Source: Combretum micranthum
Taxonomy: Eukaryota > Streptophyta > Magnoliopsida > Myrtales > Combretaceae
Direction of reading: 5' to 3'
DNA length: 64,000 bases
NCBI GenBank assembly: GCA_024138025.1
Contig: JAMXBD010000231.1
Coordinates: forward strand, 620,001-684,000
A program made the translations under genes and the position numbers. Under the pieces are notes generated by a model. That model was not told where the DNA came from, did no database searches, and was given only the letters and a program-made list of their open reading frames with translations. Shown here one piece after another: positions 23,673 through 36,605 of this stretch (position 1 is the first letter of the stretch; every line of letters starts with the position of its first letter).

Positions 23673-26600
23673 TGTTGTTGGAATTAGGGTCAAAGTGTGC
23701 TCAATCGTCACATATAACACTTGTGTATTATAGCTAACCTAAAAATTTGTTTACTATGACTATTTGCTAACCACTTTTAGATTTTGAAATCGTATAGTTA
23801 GATTTTGAAAACAACTTGATTTGCAATGGTAAAATAAAATTTTACAAAAATATTTTAAAACCTACTCTCATGAGTAGACCAACATTCACTAATAAAATCA
23901 TACCGTCGGATATCTCAAAATAAAAAGTACCTTGTGTCATGATAGTCAAATAAAGCTTGAAAGATTAATTACAAACATAGGCTCTACAACTAGGCCCTTA
24001 AAGATATATAAATTCGAAACAAACATGAATCACGATTTAAAAAAAAAAAAAAAACAATGATCCTATTCACTTCACTTGTTAACAAATTTCATCAGAGTCG
24101 ACCTAAACCCGAAATAATTACCAGCATCCAAATCAACACCTGGAAAGAAAAGAAATGAGCTAAAGCCGAGTACAACAGCAACACAATTACACATAAGATG
24201 AGGACACACACTTATCCTAATGCAATACAACAACCAACAGATTATATCTCAAATTTAAAGTATAACAAAACAACAATAGAATACTCACACTTCGACAGTA
24301 TGTCATGGGAATCTAGGGGTCTTATATAGTAGCAACTACTCATGGGTTGATATATGCAGCCCGAATACTTATATCTCCTATATGAATATCCATAGTGATG
24401 GTATGGGTTAAGGGTTTTAGCAGTTATGCATCTCTATGTATCACAATCTATAATATAATACAACTTAATCGACCTCATAAGTCATAAGCCATACTATATT
24501 ACTTCTCCCCAGTCTCGATAGATATTATCTTGATATCGTTTACCCTATTAGCTACCCATCCAGCCACCTATGATTATCATTAACAATGATAGGAGTGACC
24601 TAAATGCTTAACTATTGTGTTGGTATTGCCTAGTAAGGGTATCGCTCCTTAGATCGGATTCAACGACCACAGATAAACAATAATAAATTATTACCCATCT
24701 TTAAGCTTTAGTTCATTTAGAATGCCTACTTTAAACAAACAATATTCAAGTCACTTCGTAGTTGACATGATATCCACAATTCAAATAAAACCAAATGACA
24801 GGTCAAGTTAAGTCAAAAGCTACCCATGTATCTGCTCAAGAAGTTAATTCATATAAGTATTTAAATAAGTTATCAACTTATACGAAAATCATATTTAATA
24901 TCCAATTTTCTAGCAAATATACATTTGAAACAACGTACTCCTCTTATTATTCATGATCTAATTTAACATATTACAATTATATTATATCTAAACCAATTAC
25001 AAGTTATTATGACCATATAAAAGTTCACTAATTAGTTTAACAGCTAAATACAACTTGTTGGACTTTAAAGAATATACTAAGTCCATATTAGTTAATAAGT
25101 CTATATTAACTTAATTTAGCCAAGTTGGATAGAATTAATCAATCAAGTTCATTCTAGCTCAATCAAGTCTTTTAATTCATATTGAACTTAGATATATTAA
25201 TTAAGTCCATTTCATATTTAAAATACAAGTTAAATCTATTAGTTAGTAAGCCTAATAATACATTTTATAATTCAAAGTACACTTAGTATAAGTATGAACC
25301 TAACTCATTCCTATTTATACAAGCACCAAATATATTATTTATTATTTAGTTCTTTTTCTTTTATTCCATTTTTCTTTTTCCTTTTTTATTAGTATTACTA
25401 GACACAGGTGAGATCACGCTTGTGGTGGAGACCATGATGTTATTAGTGGCTTCGTTACACCCATGATCAAGGGCATATTACATTACACAAATGGGATAGA
25501 GGAGATCATACCCTCAATAATGGTTGTGAATTAGGCTACAGTATGAACCACAAGTAAGATCACGTCCATGATTGGCTTTAAACATAGGTTAGTATGTATC
25601 ACAGGTATCATCACACCCATGATTGCCTCAAAATCTCTAGTTCCACTTGTATCACTGGCTATGCCATGCCTATGATGATGGATAAGGCATTGGTTTTCAC
25701 ATTTTCCCTTGTTCACCTTCCCTAATTTAACTGATTTAACTAGTTCTTATGATTTCCTTTTTAGCAAAAACATCTCAAAGTCAACATGTAAACTTGCATT
25801 CATAACTATATAATGCTCTTATACACATTTCTACATCATATTTTCTTATTGCATTTCATCAAACACCTAGTATGCACAAGCAGATACATATTTAGGTTTT
25901 AACATATAGTTTATATATCACTAACTTATCCATATCATCATAAATTCAACATCTATTTAACACTAGTATCATCAAAATTATATATTCCCAATAATTAATT
26001 AAGGAAATCAACTAAACTTACTTGTCTTGTAAATATAAGCAACTAAATCTTTACTACTACTTCGTTAGTTTGATGGAGCTTCTTCAAACTAAATTCCTTC
26101 TTTAATCTCAACTTCTATCTTCAAATTTACCTAAGAAATTATGTGTATTGTTATTGGAAAGGATTTTGTTGTAAGATTTTGGGATGTTTTAAAGAGAGAA
26201 ATGAAGTGAGGATTAGAGAAAGAGAGGGAGGTAGCTGGAAATGGAAAGAAAAGAAAAGAAAATGAGGGATTAGGGTTTTCTAAGGGATGTATATATGTAT
26301 ATGTATATATATATATAGGATCATGGGATTGGGTGTTTCGGCTAAATGGGTTAGGCCTCTTAGTTAATAGGCTTAAGGAATTTGAAATAACTAGAAAGAA
26401 GTAAGAAAATTTAGGAAGTAGAAATTGATAAATTGAATTAGAAATTTAGCTTAAGAATTCAATTGGTAGGAATTTGGTATTTAGTTTGAGTATGAGAATT
26501 TATGACTTAAGAATTGATATTTATGATCAAATAGTTGGATTTAAATTTCTAGGGATTAAAGAATTGGAATTTAGACTAAAATAACTAGATATATTAGGGG

Positions 26601-26907
26601 ATTAAGTAGCTGAACTTAAGAAATTTAGTTCATTTGAAAATTGGAAGGGATGGAGTAGTTTAGTTTGTTGGAATAGAAAATTAAAGGAATTAGATAAGTT
26701 GAAAGGGGCATTTGAAATGTCAAATTTCATTGAAATTTATTTACTAATTCGATTATGTCAATTTATCTAATCATTCCTTATAGTATACTTGATTTATTTA
26801 ATTAAACTATCTAAATTAAGTTTAAATTAAAGTTCAAAATCAACCATCTATTATACTATTTAATTATGACATTTCTAACTTAAGTTGGCAAAAATTTGGG
26901 TATTTCA
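23673..26907 (-). mobile_element. LTR C1, gypsy-like, about 3.2 kb
   Basis: On the plus strand it starts TGTTGTTGGAATTAGGG and ends GGGTATTTCA, so it reads TGAAATACCC on the minus strand, close to family B's TGAAATAGCC. The flanks TTAGA (23668-23672) and TAAGA (26908-26912) match at 4 of 5 bases, so this is either a solo LTR with a mutated TSD or the 3' LTR of the adjacent minus-strand gypsy relic. No polypurine tract precedes it. It shares internal wording with LTR B (CTCATGGGTTGATATATGCAGC near 24341). A TA-rich run at about 26288-26318 may include its TATA box. An ATCACGCCCATGAT-type array lies at 25405-25690. Confidence 0.65.
25405..25690 (-). repeat. ATCACxCCCATGAT motif array inside LTR C1
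   Basis: Variants of the dyad ATCACGCCCATGAT (arms ATCA/TGAT) recur about seven times, for example at 25407, 25449, 25504, 25555, 25605 and 25655. It is not coding. The same theme recurs in the C-like LTR at 52515-52750. Confidence 0.55.
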
Positions 26908-28938
26908 TAAGAACAACAGAGTAAACCACCTAAAATGGACTAAACCCTATACTATGGTTGACTGCATGTTTATGTGTGAACCTTGCCTAACTCATCCTTT
27001 GATCCTAGCTCTTCACATGTGCCCTCACTAACTCCTCAATAGATTCCCTAAGGGCTTGTTCATTACCTCAGTTTGCCTAATTGTTTGTGAGTGATAGGCA
27101 CTACTAAAATTAAGATGAGTGTTGATCGTTTTACACAAACTATGCCTAAAGTGGATGAGAAATCTGGTGTCTCTACAAGACACAATAGTTGCAGGCAACT
27201 CATGCAATCTATAAACTTCTCTAAAGTATAACTATGCGGCACGCATAACATATACGATCTTCTTGCAAGGAATAAAATGTACTATCTTGCAAAATTTCTC
27301 AACTACCACAAAGATGGAGTCATTACCCCGCTAAGTTAGTGACAATCCCAAGACGAATTCCATGATCACATCAATCTAAGATTGCGAAGAAATTGGTAGT
27401 GACACATACAATCTTGCATTTTTAGCTGTCCCCTTAGACACTTAGCAAACTCTACATTTCTGCACATACCTCTCTACCTCATTGCGAATAGTTGGCAGAA
27501 ACAGGATGCCTACACTAATAACAAAGTCCCATCTTGCCCCACATGTTCTTTACCATGTATCTCTTTAATAATTTGATCTCTCAAACTACACCCTGGGTGC
27601 ATAATTGATTACCCTTAAACAAAAACCGATCTTATAACAAGTACTCTATTTTTTCACCAACTCTTACTCTTGCTATAATAATAAAAAAATAGGGATCACT
27701 TTCAAGTAAAGCAACAAATTAATTAAAACTAGGGACCTCCACTTGCATTTTGCCTAAAGACTCTAATGCCTACTTAATGCATCAACAACCCATTTTGTGA
27801 CTCCACTCTTATGTTCCACAACAAAGGTAAAACACTGTAAACAAGCTACCCATAAAAGCATGCTAAGATGACACTATATCCTAACTATGCAACTGCTTTA
27901 GAGCTTCATGGTCAATATACAGGATGAATTCCATGTGAAATAAATAGTAGCGCTAATGCTTAATAGCTTGCATCATAGCATAGAACTCCACATCATATGT
28001 AATATACCATAGCTTCACCCCTGTCAATTTTTCACTAAAATAAGCTATCGTTTTGTTATTTTGACGCAAAACAGCTTCAATCCCTACTTTAGAGGGATCA
28101 ACATGTAGCACCAAAAGGCTGATGGAAATCGAGCAACACTAAAATCGGGGCCATAGTGATGCGCAGTTCAATATGCTTAAATGCCCTCTCTATTTCATCA
28201 GTCCACAAAAATTTCCATCTTTCATACAATCTATGATGGGAGCCATAATACTATTGAAGTGGGGAATAAATCGCCTATAGATCACAAAATCGACACTGAC
28301 CAATATCATTCCCGTTTTGCCATGTAACTATTCGCCATTGCTTCCACCTCATCATCCTCCCTTGGGTGGATAGAATTTGCCCTTGAATAAACTTGCCAAT
28401 GAATCGTGTTAGAACTTGATGCATCACTCTCATCAATGTGTTGGGTGCATTAGACAATTTGAATGGCATAACCAACTACTCATACAACCCCTCTCGTGCC
28501 TTGAAGGTGGTATTCCACTCATCACAAACTCGAATATGAATTTGGTGATGCCTACTCTTCAAATCTAGCTTTGATAATATCTTAGCAACACTTGATCGAT
28601 CAAGTAAATCATTTAATCATGGGATTGGAAAACAATACCTAACAGTGTTAATAGGCTGGCTATTTATACACATCACTAGGAGCCATCCTTCTTAGGAGTC
28701 AAAAGAGTCGAAACTACCTTCGTACTCAAACTGTCCCAAATAAAAACTTTGGCAAGCAACTCTTCAACCTGCCTCCTTTACTCCTCATGCTTTATCGGAT
28801 TCATTCAATAATGTGACCTATTTAGAAGGGCTATACCAGGCTTAAGTAAATGTAGTGTTGAATGCCATACAATGGTGTTAACACATCCGGTAACTCATTA
28901 GAAATACATCTCGGAATTCCTCCATACAAAACTACCAC
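26908..28938 (-). pseudogene. Ty3/gypsy pol relic: RT, RNase H, integrase
   Basis: Decayed polyprotein read from 28938 down. The reverse-transcriptase part shows PDVL, LLTPKKDG-like and, in the open stretch 28475-28275, [20 protein letters not shown]. Near 28060-27780 the RNase H part shows KTIAYFSEKLTG, TYDVEFYA and YIDHEALKQLHS. The integrase zinc region (HG..VG..GTLL, CRNVEFAKC-like) is at about 27570-27430, and the core (EFVLGLSLT, RGNDSIFVVVEKF, LPATIVSCRDTRF) at about 27370-27100. Many stops and shifts are present. The active-site RT segment after MHQVL is degraded. The integrase C-terminus and any chromodomain are missing, cut at LTR C1. On the other side it is cut by the family-B LTR fragment at about 28939. 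Lineage within gypsy was not decided. Confidence 0.8.
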
Positions 28939-29310
28939 TAAAATAGCCATGAATTCCCAATTTATATTTATAAAAATATGTCATTGAAATTATATATGAT
29001 TTTGAAATGGGATATATGTGAATTATATTGATACTATCTATAAGGACCCGCTATCACCCCATAATAAAAGCAGGTGATAACAGTTCACCAACCACATATA
29101 ACCTGCAGAATTATATGTAAGGTTGTCCTAGAGAAGTGTATGAAGTATTATTAGCTTAAACTCTCAATACTTAACATCTTAAATTTGAAAACTATTGATA
29201 TTTATAAAACTTGAAATAAAAACATAACATCATATTTATCATATATTACTTGAACTTGAGACAAGGGAGCAAGACTATAGATGAATATCATAGTGAATTT
29301 TGTAGACTAT
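28939..29310 (+). mobile_element. Chimeric LTR-B fragment, upstream copy
   Basis: About 95 bp of the LTR-B 5' end (AAATAGCCATGAATT onward), joined directly at about 29037 to the LTR-B 3' end in inverted orientation (ATAAGGACCCGCTATCACC, as in the plus-strand start of the solo LTR at 12308). Similarity to the solo LTR continues to about 29260. The same junction recurs at 30361. It stands where the 5' LTR of the Tekay-like relic would be, but no primer-binding site follows. Confidence 0.6.
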
Positions 29311-29365
29311 TGTGCTTTGCTGGAGGCGACTACACAGGATTCCAAAGACGATTACTTCTTATAGA

Positions 29366-30216
29366 GATTCTCGCTTTGTGAGCCGGTTCTGGAAAAGTTT
29401 ATATACTGCTTTAGGTACTCAGCTTTAGTTTAGCACTAAATTTCATCCACAGAACAGTAGGCAATCAGAGAGAACAATTCAGATAGCAGAAGATATTCTT
29501 AGAGCATGTGTCTTAGATTTTGGTAATAGGTGAGACATTTATTTGCCACTTGTTGAATTTGCCTACAACAATAGCTTCCAAGTTACGATTCTGATGGCGC
29601 CCTGTGAAGCTTTGTATGGTAGGAAATGTAGATCTCCATTATACTGGGATAAAGTTGGTGAGAAAGCTATTTTGGGTCCAGAATTGGTTCAACAAACATT
29701 GATAAGATACAAGTGGTAAAACAAAGAATGAAAATAGCTCAAGCTCGATACAAGAGTTATGTTGACACGAGGAGAAGACTATTAGAGTTTGATGTGGGTG
29801 ATCATGTGTACCTTAGAATTTCTCCAACCAAAGGTGTTATTAGATTTGGGATTAAGGGCAAATTAAATCCGAGATATATTAGTCCTTACGGGATTTTGGA
29901 GAAAGCTGGACCACTAGCTTATCGATTAGCTTTACCCCAAAATTTTTCGGAAGTGCATGATGTTTTCCATTTGTCTCAGCTCATAAAATGTATATTAGAT
30001 TTTGATGCCATCATTTCTTCTCATCAACCGAAAATCCAACCAGATTTGAGCACAATTGAAAAGCCGATCAAGATCTTGGATGAGATTGACAAAGTGCTAA
30101 AGAAGAAAGTAATTTCTTTTGTGAAAGTCTTGTGGACTGGACAAACCGAGAGAGAGGCAACGTGGGAGCCTGAGAATGAGATGAGGCACAAGTATCTAAA
30201 GATATTCGATCAATGA
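29366..30216 (+). pseudogene. Tekay/Del-type chromovirus integrase C-terminus and chromodomain relic
   Basis: The 3' end of a Ty3/gypsy polyprotein. From 29366 the frame reads [54 protein letters not shown], with stops at two places. After a frame change near 29700 the open stretch 29713-30216 reads VKQRMKIAQARYKSY, LEFDVGDHVYL, RYISPYGILEKAGPLAYRLA and VHDVFHLSQL. It ends with a chromodomain-like tail (VKVLWTGQTEREATWEPENEMR) and a stop at 30214. The order integrase, GPY/F-like segment, chromodomain is that of Tekay-type chromoviruses. Upstream integrase, RT, protease and gag are absent: the sequence jumps from the chimeric LTR fragment into mid-integrase, a large internal deletion. Confidence 0.85.
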
Positions 30217-30252
30217 TTAAGGTAAGCTAAGTTTCGATGATGAAACTTTTTG

Positions 30253-30265
30253 AAGAAGGGGAGAA
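30253..30265 (+). other. Polypurine tract of the Tekay-like relic
   Basis: AAGAAGGGGAGAA lies 37 bp after the stop codon and immediately before TGAAATAGCC. This is the plus-strand primer position of an LTR element, so it fixes the start and strand of LTR family B. Confidence 0.75.
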
Positions 30266-30535
30266 TGAAATAGCCATGAATTTCCCAATTTATATTTTAT
30301 AAATGTGTTAATGAAATTATATATGATTTTGAAATGTGATATATGTGAATTATATTGATACCATCTGTAAAGACCTGCTATCACCCCCATAATAAAAACA
30401 GGTGATAACAGTTCCCCAACCATATATAACCTGCAGAATTATATGTAAGGTTATCCTAGAGGAAGTGTTTAAAGTATTATTTGCCTAAACTCTCAATACT
30501 TAACATCTTAAATTTGAAAACTATTGATAGTGAGC
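30266..30535 (+). mobile_element. 3' LTR-B start joined to inverted LTR-B end
   Basis: Begins TGAAATAGCCATG directly after the polypurine tract and continues as LTR B for about 95 bp. At 30361 it switches to the inverted LTR-B terminus (TGTAAAGACCTGC). It ends at about 30535, where a family-A fragment begins. It is very similar to 28939-29207 throughout. The TATCACC/GGTGATA hairpin is perfect here. Confidence 0.65.
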
Positions 30536-30840
30536 TTATATGCTTTAAAGGATATATATAAATACATAAATATATTTAGTTAGATATAAATAAGAAGTTA
30601 GCATAATAAAACAATATAATAACTATAATAACATAATGGAAAACATAAACATGAACAAAAATAAAACATGACAAAATTGTTGCTTCTTTAACTTTCATGA
30701 GTCTAAGAAACATACACTAAGCTTATGCTAAGTTAAATGAATATGATGAGCAAATTGAAGAAGTTTCATCTAAAGTAGGTGATGGTGTGTTTAGAATTTC
30801 TCTTAGAGAGAAATGGGTAGTTTATCGAGAATCAAAATGA
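30536..30840 (-). mobile_element. Fragment of LTR family A
   Basis: Resembles A4 positions about 16353-16670 in the same orientation. Shared wording includes GTTGCTTCTnTAACT, a CAAGAAAC/CTAAGAAAC block and AAGTTT(G/C)(C/A)TCTAAAGT-like sequence. Neither LTR end is present, so it is truncated on both sides. Confidence 0.5.
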
Positions 30841-32886
30841 GAAAAGTCTAAATAATGATAATACCAGCAAGTGAAATATACCAATAAATAACTCATCTAT
30901 TAAAATTTATTGGGAGCATAACAATCAAATTAATGCAATTATATATACTTATGGTTTTTCGTTCATTTCTTTTATATAATGAAGTGGAACAAATATGGTG
31001 TTTGAAGGAAGTATAGAAATAATAACCGCTTAAAGTTATTAGCAAGTGTAAGGATGAAGAAAATGCTAATATAGTTTTTGGAGGAGTATTCAAAGTAATT
31101 TACTGTAAAGTTTGAGATAACAAGTATTAGTATGACAATGAAGGGTCAGAACTATAAGAAAATGATTGGTGAAATGGGAGAGAAATAAAGACTGTTACTG
31201 AGATAAGATGACAGTATTAAAGATGATATGTAAACAGAAGTTAGAGGCGAAAGAAAGATGACTAAAGTTGATTAGAAGAAACTAGAGGTATAAAGAAAAT
31301 CTTTATAGATGGTTGACAATTATATTGTAGCCTAGTAGACACATGAAAGTAAGTGACAAAGGTCATGTTGAAGAATGAAAGTAAGTGAGAAAGATTATAT
31401 TTAAGACTAGATGAGAAGGATTGGAATAATCATTAAATAAGAGAATAATTGATTCTTATATAGATATGGATGTATATGTGGAACAGTAGTTGCAAGAAAG
31501 AAATGTGATATTAGTGAGTTGTAAGGTATGAGAAATCTATGAATGATGGACGATAATGACATCTGAACTAATATATGATGATGAGTTTTAGGATGGATCT
31601 TAGAAAAGTATATATGAGACTACATATATAAATCATAATATAAAGTAGTTATACAAGTTTGGGAGACAATTGGAATGGCACAAATGGTAAACAAAATTAT
31701 GGATTAACTATGGTGTCTGAAAATAATGAAAAAAAAATTGATTAACCAATAGAGACATAGATGTTATGACCATCTGAAATAACAAAGTAAATATAAGGTT
31801 TGATCATTAGAGTTAGAGTTGAAAAATCTTAAATTTCGTGATTTGAGTTTCTGATTGTTATTTGAAGGATGATAAGGTGACTATGTCCTAACGAAGTTTC
31901 GATGGAAATGGTGGTAATTAGAGATAAAGTATAATGGTTTGATTGTGTTAATGAGTTGGATTGAGTTTTCAACAGTTCAATCTATAGTTGTTTTAGAGGA
32001 TGTAATGATTGATTTATGAACTAAGATAAAAGTATATAATCAAAGAAAATCTTTTGTTGAGAAGTAGATTTAATAGTTATATAAGGATACCAAATCAAGT
32101 GAAGAACAATCACTTAATATTAGGCCAATAAATGGATTTGTATGTGAAACCCTGGAGAAAAGTGCATTAGTAATCTAAATATCAAAGAATTATTAGAACG
32201 TTAGGAGTAATAATGCCAAAGGAAGAGTTAGAAGTCATTCAATGATTTTAAATATTTACTTAAGGACATAAGTATTAATTTTAATCTTCATGTATATATT
32301 GATGGAAAATATAAGAAAATATATTGGAGATTGAGAAAACATATTGAAAGAAGTATGGTTAGTTAATGAGTATTTTGAGATTAGATGAATGATATGCAAG
32401 TGATGTGAATTATTTTTTATATGGAGCAATGAGGATAAAAACTAAGTTAAATCAATGGAAGTACAAGTAACACAGTGACATTTGGAGCTCCAGGCTAATG
32501 TAAGATTTGACTTTTGGAATTTAAATTGGGAACTATAGTTATGAGATTTTCAGCTTTCTAAATATCGCTCGAGGAAACTGAATTGGAGATTTAATACAAT
32601 GAGGTCGAGGCAAGATTTCGTGATGAATATTATTAATAAGTTTAAGTTATAGTCAAGAGATGTTGTGAAGTAACAGAGGAAGTGAATCCAAATTGAGTGG
32701 TAAAAGTCAAGAATTAAAGAGACGTTGATGGAATTAAATTCTAGCTAGTATATATAAACATGAAGATGGGTTAATATGGTGTAAAGAATTAGAAACAAGA
32801 AGAAAAGGAGTGACAGGAAAGTGATGGATGCATGGATAAAAAGGAGATAGTGATTCGGGTAACTTTCGAGGACGAAAGTTTCTTTT
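30841..32886 (+). mobile_element. Degenerate internal region of chromovirus D
   Basis: Lies directly upstream of a polypurine tract and LTR D, so it should be the 3' internal part of that element. Only the last stretch is recognisable (TTCGAGGACGAAAGTTTCTT near 32865, common just before the polypurine tract of Tekay-like elements). The rest is strongly A-rich on the plus strand with many stops, consistent with heavy decay. No domain could be read. Confidence 0.45.
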
Positions 32887-32899
32887 AGGAGGGGAGAGA
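32887..32899 (+). other. Polypurine tract of element D
   Basis: AGGAGGGGAGAGA immediately precedes the TGTAATATACAG start of LTR D. Confidence 0.65.
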
Positions 32900-35001
32900 T
32901 GTAATATACAGAAAAATATTTTATAAAAAAGGGCAAAGGAATGTCATTTGTTAATTAAGGAGAGGGAAATTTTGGTCATTCCTAATAAATGAGATATATA
33001 ATAATCATCCCTCACATTGATGATGGTCAACAAGTCTTAAAAATAGCAAATTTTCAATAAATTATGATAAAAGGCAAAAGTTGTCATATGTTGAAAAATA
33101 AGAGGGTTTTATGGTCCATCCTTATAAGTTTTATTTATATGTATCATATGGCAAGCATATAATACATGAGGTGTCTTTTCGTTTCCTGTGCTGTTATAAG
33201 AATTGAAGAATTTCTTGTCTTTTGTTTCCAAAGTACTATTATGGAAATTGAAGGGTCATAAAAGTTTATTTATATCTTTACCTTATTCCTCTTCTTTCTA
33301 AACCTAGAAACCTCTCTAAAAAGATCTATTGTGAGTTTTTCATCAAGAGGAGATCAAGATTTTGGTTCTAGTAAGAAGACCTAATCATGATTTTTCAAGG
33401 ATTCAAGTAATCTACATCTTTCTTAGGATTCTGCTTGTGGTTTTTGAAGGAACTTTCAAGGAAGAACCCTATTCTGATTTAAGATCTGTTTTCTTGAGAT
33501 CTAATAGAATCTAGGATCAATTAAAGGTAAGATCTATCTTAGAATTTGTAATTTCTCAATAATAGCAAATTATAGGATTATGATAGATTATTATTTGTTT
33601 GAATCAAGGTTTGTTCAAGCGAGATCTGCACGTCTAGGTAAGTGTGGATCTAAACAAACCTTTGTGGTTCTAAAATTATAGTTTTTTCTAGTAATTGTTT
33701 TATTAAGTAAGAATCTATATATTGAAGGAATTGTGGAGATAACTAAGAATTTTGGTGAAAGATGTGTTTGAAGGTTTTACTGAATTGTGAACAAAAAGAA
33801 CAGGTGTATTGATCTTTTATAGATCTGTAATTAGGAGTAAAATTTATAGAATTCAGGGTTAGGATTTTATTATGTGTATGAAATCGAAATTGATTGAGAT
33901 ATGTTATGGATCAGGAATTCTTGTAAGATTAGGAATTATTTTCTGATAGAAGTTCTGTTGGTGAGATTAGAGTTGAAGCGAATCCAGTACGACCAATCCC
34001 TGCTTATTGTTTTTGCTTGTAAGATTAGTATTGCGTGATTGGTTGTAGGGATAGAACTTTATAATGAACTTAATTCTATTTAGCTTAATTTGTTTTTCTG
34101 GTTGTGCTTGGCTTTGACCATAAAGACCTGGCAGACAGTGATACTGGTGAGGCAACCTGATGATCTATATGTGAGGTTGTCCCCAGTGGACTCGTGCATA
34201 GAGATGATTCCGGTAGAATTAGGGGGAAACGGGGATGTTTGGGGAGTACCCACTCATCCATATATGTATATAATTACCTTATTTTCAAAGAGTTAGTTGT
34301 TTCTAAAGAGGAGTCTGAGTTATTTCGAGTTTGGGACTAAAGTATACATGGTTCTGAACTGTGTTGATTTGCTGACTATAAAAAGATAACAAATTGATTG
34401 CTTGCATTAGACTAAGTGCATTTGATATATATATACCTATTGCGTGTGCATTTGCATTTGCTTTAAAGGATTGGAGTTATCATACTGGGCTTCGCAGCTC
34501 ACTTTTTAAAACTTCAGGTGTAGGTGATGAAGACATTATATATGATCTTTCGAGTTATGATTTGATCTTTGATAAGGGGGACGGCGATAGTAGACCTAAC
34601 TACCCAGTTGAGAATTAGATTTGCAGTTTACAGGTTCATGGAAGGAGAGAAGTGTTTAGATATATTGAATACTTGGAAATTATCTGTTTATGTTTTATGT
34701 TTTATGTGAAAGCTTTAGGATTTTATGTTGTAGGAAGTTCTAGGTTGTAAAGAAGATTTTCATTATGAATTGGTGGTTTGGTTTAGTTGGCCTAGTATTG
34801 CCAACTTGTATGATTGTTTTAAATTAGAAGTTTGTTCAGAAGCTGTATTCCAGGTTATACAGGTTGTGTTGAGTATCTTATAAGATACCTTATGTGTGTT
34901 TATAGGTAATATTTGAAAATTTGTGGATATTAGAGCCTTAGCGTGTCCTAATCAAGAGAGGACACGTGACGGGTTGTAATGCCTTATTTTAGGGCGTTAC
35001 A
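32900..35001 (+). mobile_element. 3' LTR of element D, chromovirus-like, 2102 bp
   Basis: Starts TGTAATATACAG after the polypurine tract and ends TTTTAGGGCGTTACA. The terminal 27 bp (34975-35001) form a hairpin with arms TGTAATGCC/GGCGTTACA, the same architecture as the end of family A. No matching 5' LTR or TSD was found (the 3' flank is CCCAC), so the 5' part of the element is lost. The open frames at 34090-34296 and 34394-34618 lie inside the LTR and have no recognisable content. Confidence 0.65.
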
Positions 35002-35767
35002 CCCACTATATAAAAATACTCTCTTTTGTTGCCCAAAATTTGTTCTTCCTAAATCCTCATGTTGCAGCCCGAAAAACCCAAAGATTGTGTTTACAAGTCT
35101 CACCACCTGTGTTTTAGAAAGAATCAGTGGAGTGATCTTGAGAAATGCAATAAGTAACTTCGTTTTACTTTATTTCAAGAAGTTACAGGAAATATTTTTG
35201 TTTTACCTTGATTTCAATGTTGTAAGGAGTATTTCATTGAAATACATGCATGCATGTACACATTTTCTTTTTTATAGTAAAAATGACTTTTTTTTAGCAA
35301 ACAATACGTTTTAGAAATATGAAAAATGAATATGATCTGCTAAGAAATGTTAGAAACATATAAGAACATGTTTTGAGAACTTGTTTAAGTTTAAATTGAA
35401 CAATATCTATCATATGTGTTTGAAAACAAGTCACGTGGACCTTATTTTCATAAGAAGTATCAAAAACTTACTTTTTAAGCTTGTTAAGGTGTGGAGTTTT
35501 GATAAATTTGTATTATGAGTTGAAGCACATTTTGAGTTTTATCTAAAATATAGAATGATAAAACATGTAATAACACGAGAGTAGACCATCCTCTAAACTC
35601 GTTGATGACCTAGATACAAGTTTTAAATGATAAGTCCCCTGTTGGATTAGTATGTGGTTAGAAGCTATTGTCTTAGAACGTTTTGATGCATGTTTTGATG
35701 ATAAAATTTGATCTAGAATAGTTGTGATGAGGTGGAGTTGCTTAGGAGTTAATCAACATGTTGTTGC

Positions 35768-36380
35768 TATCGCCGAGGCTTAAGTGTTTCCCTAGATGTT
35801 ATGTTTTAGGCCATTCTTATGCGTTTTGATGCTTCGATCTATTCTAGTGGAGTTAAGAAGTGTTTTACAATTGTTTCTTATGTTTTGTGCTGTCGAGGCC
35901 TAGTTTGCCCTCTAGGTGGATCAAAGGAAGACTTAGTAAAAGCATTGATGGATAACTTTTTTATGAGAAGTATCTGTTAAGGCTAAAAGTTGAGCCCTAA
36001 CAGACCCTAAGTGAGTGTTGTGCCTTAAAATGTTTTAATATTGAAGCATAGTACTGTCGTAGCCTACCATTGAGCCCTTAACGTACCCTACGACAGTCAC
36101 TGAAGCTTGTTAAGGCTAAGTTTTAACCAACTGTTTCATGCATAGTTCTGGTTGAGGCCTAGAGTCGAGCCTTAATGTGCCCTCGATACTAACTTTGCAT
36201 GTTTTTATCATCCCTCAACCCTCAAATCTATTAAGATGCAGCATGTTTTCTTACACTCGAGTATCCCGCAACTCATTCCTAAGTGACTCTCGACCCTTAG
36301 TTGTTATAGAATAAGCTTAGTCTTGGATAGCGTGTAACCCTCAACCCAACCTTAGTTGAACACGATAGCTAAGCTGAAGT
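35768..36380 (+). repeat. GAGGCCTAG/GAGCCTTAA motif array inside LTR E
   Basis: Irregular array of words such as GTCGAGGCCTAG, GTTGAGGCCTAGAGTCGAGCC, GTCGTAGCCTACC and GAGCCCTTAACGTACCCTAC, with short complementary halves (for example GTCGTAG...CTACGAC around 36057-36096). Not coding. It is the E-family counterpart of the arrays in LTRs B and C. Confidence 0.5.
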
Positions 36381-36605
36381 TAAGAAGTTTATAACGAGAA
36401 TTTAGATCGCTTAAAGCTTTAATAAAAGTTCTATCTTCTCTGTTATGTGTTGGTGATATGTGCTTGTTGTTCTATAGGAGCTTTCGATCAAGACCTTGGC
36501 TTCCCTGAAGACTACTACTATCTTTGAACAAGATGTAAAGGTGAGTGACTTGAATTCTTATCATATTGTTGTGCATGTAATGTAGTTGAACTTATCTTTA
36601 ACATG

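Noticed and set aside
24194..26912. TAAGA|TGAGG at 24194-24203 as the left end of LTR C1 (TSD TAAGA would be perfect)
   Set aside because: Alignment of internal wording with LTR B places the true left end about 500 bp further out, near 23673, so the match is probably chance.
34090..34618. Two open frames in LTR D
   Set aside because: Inside an LTR, without recognisable domains or a partner exon.
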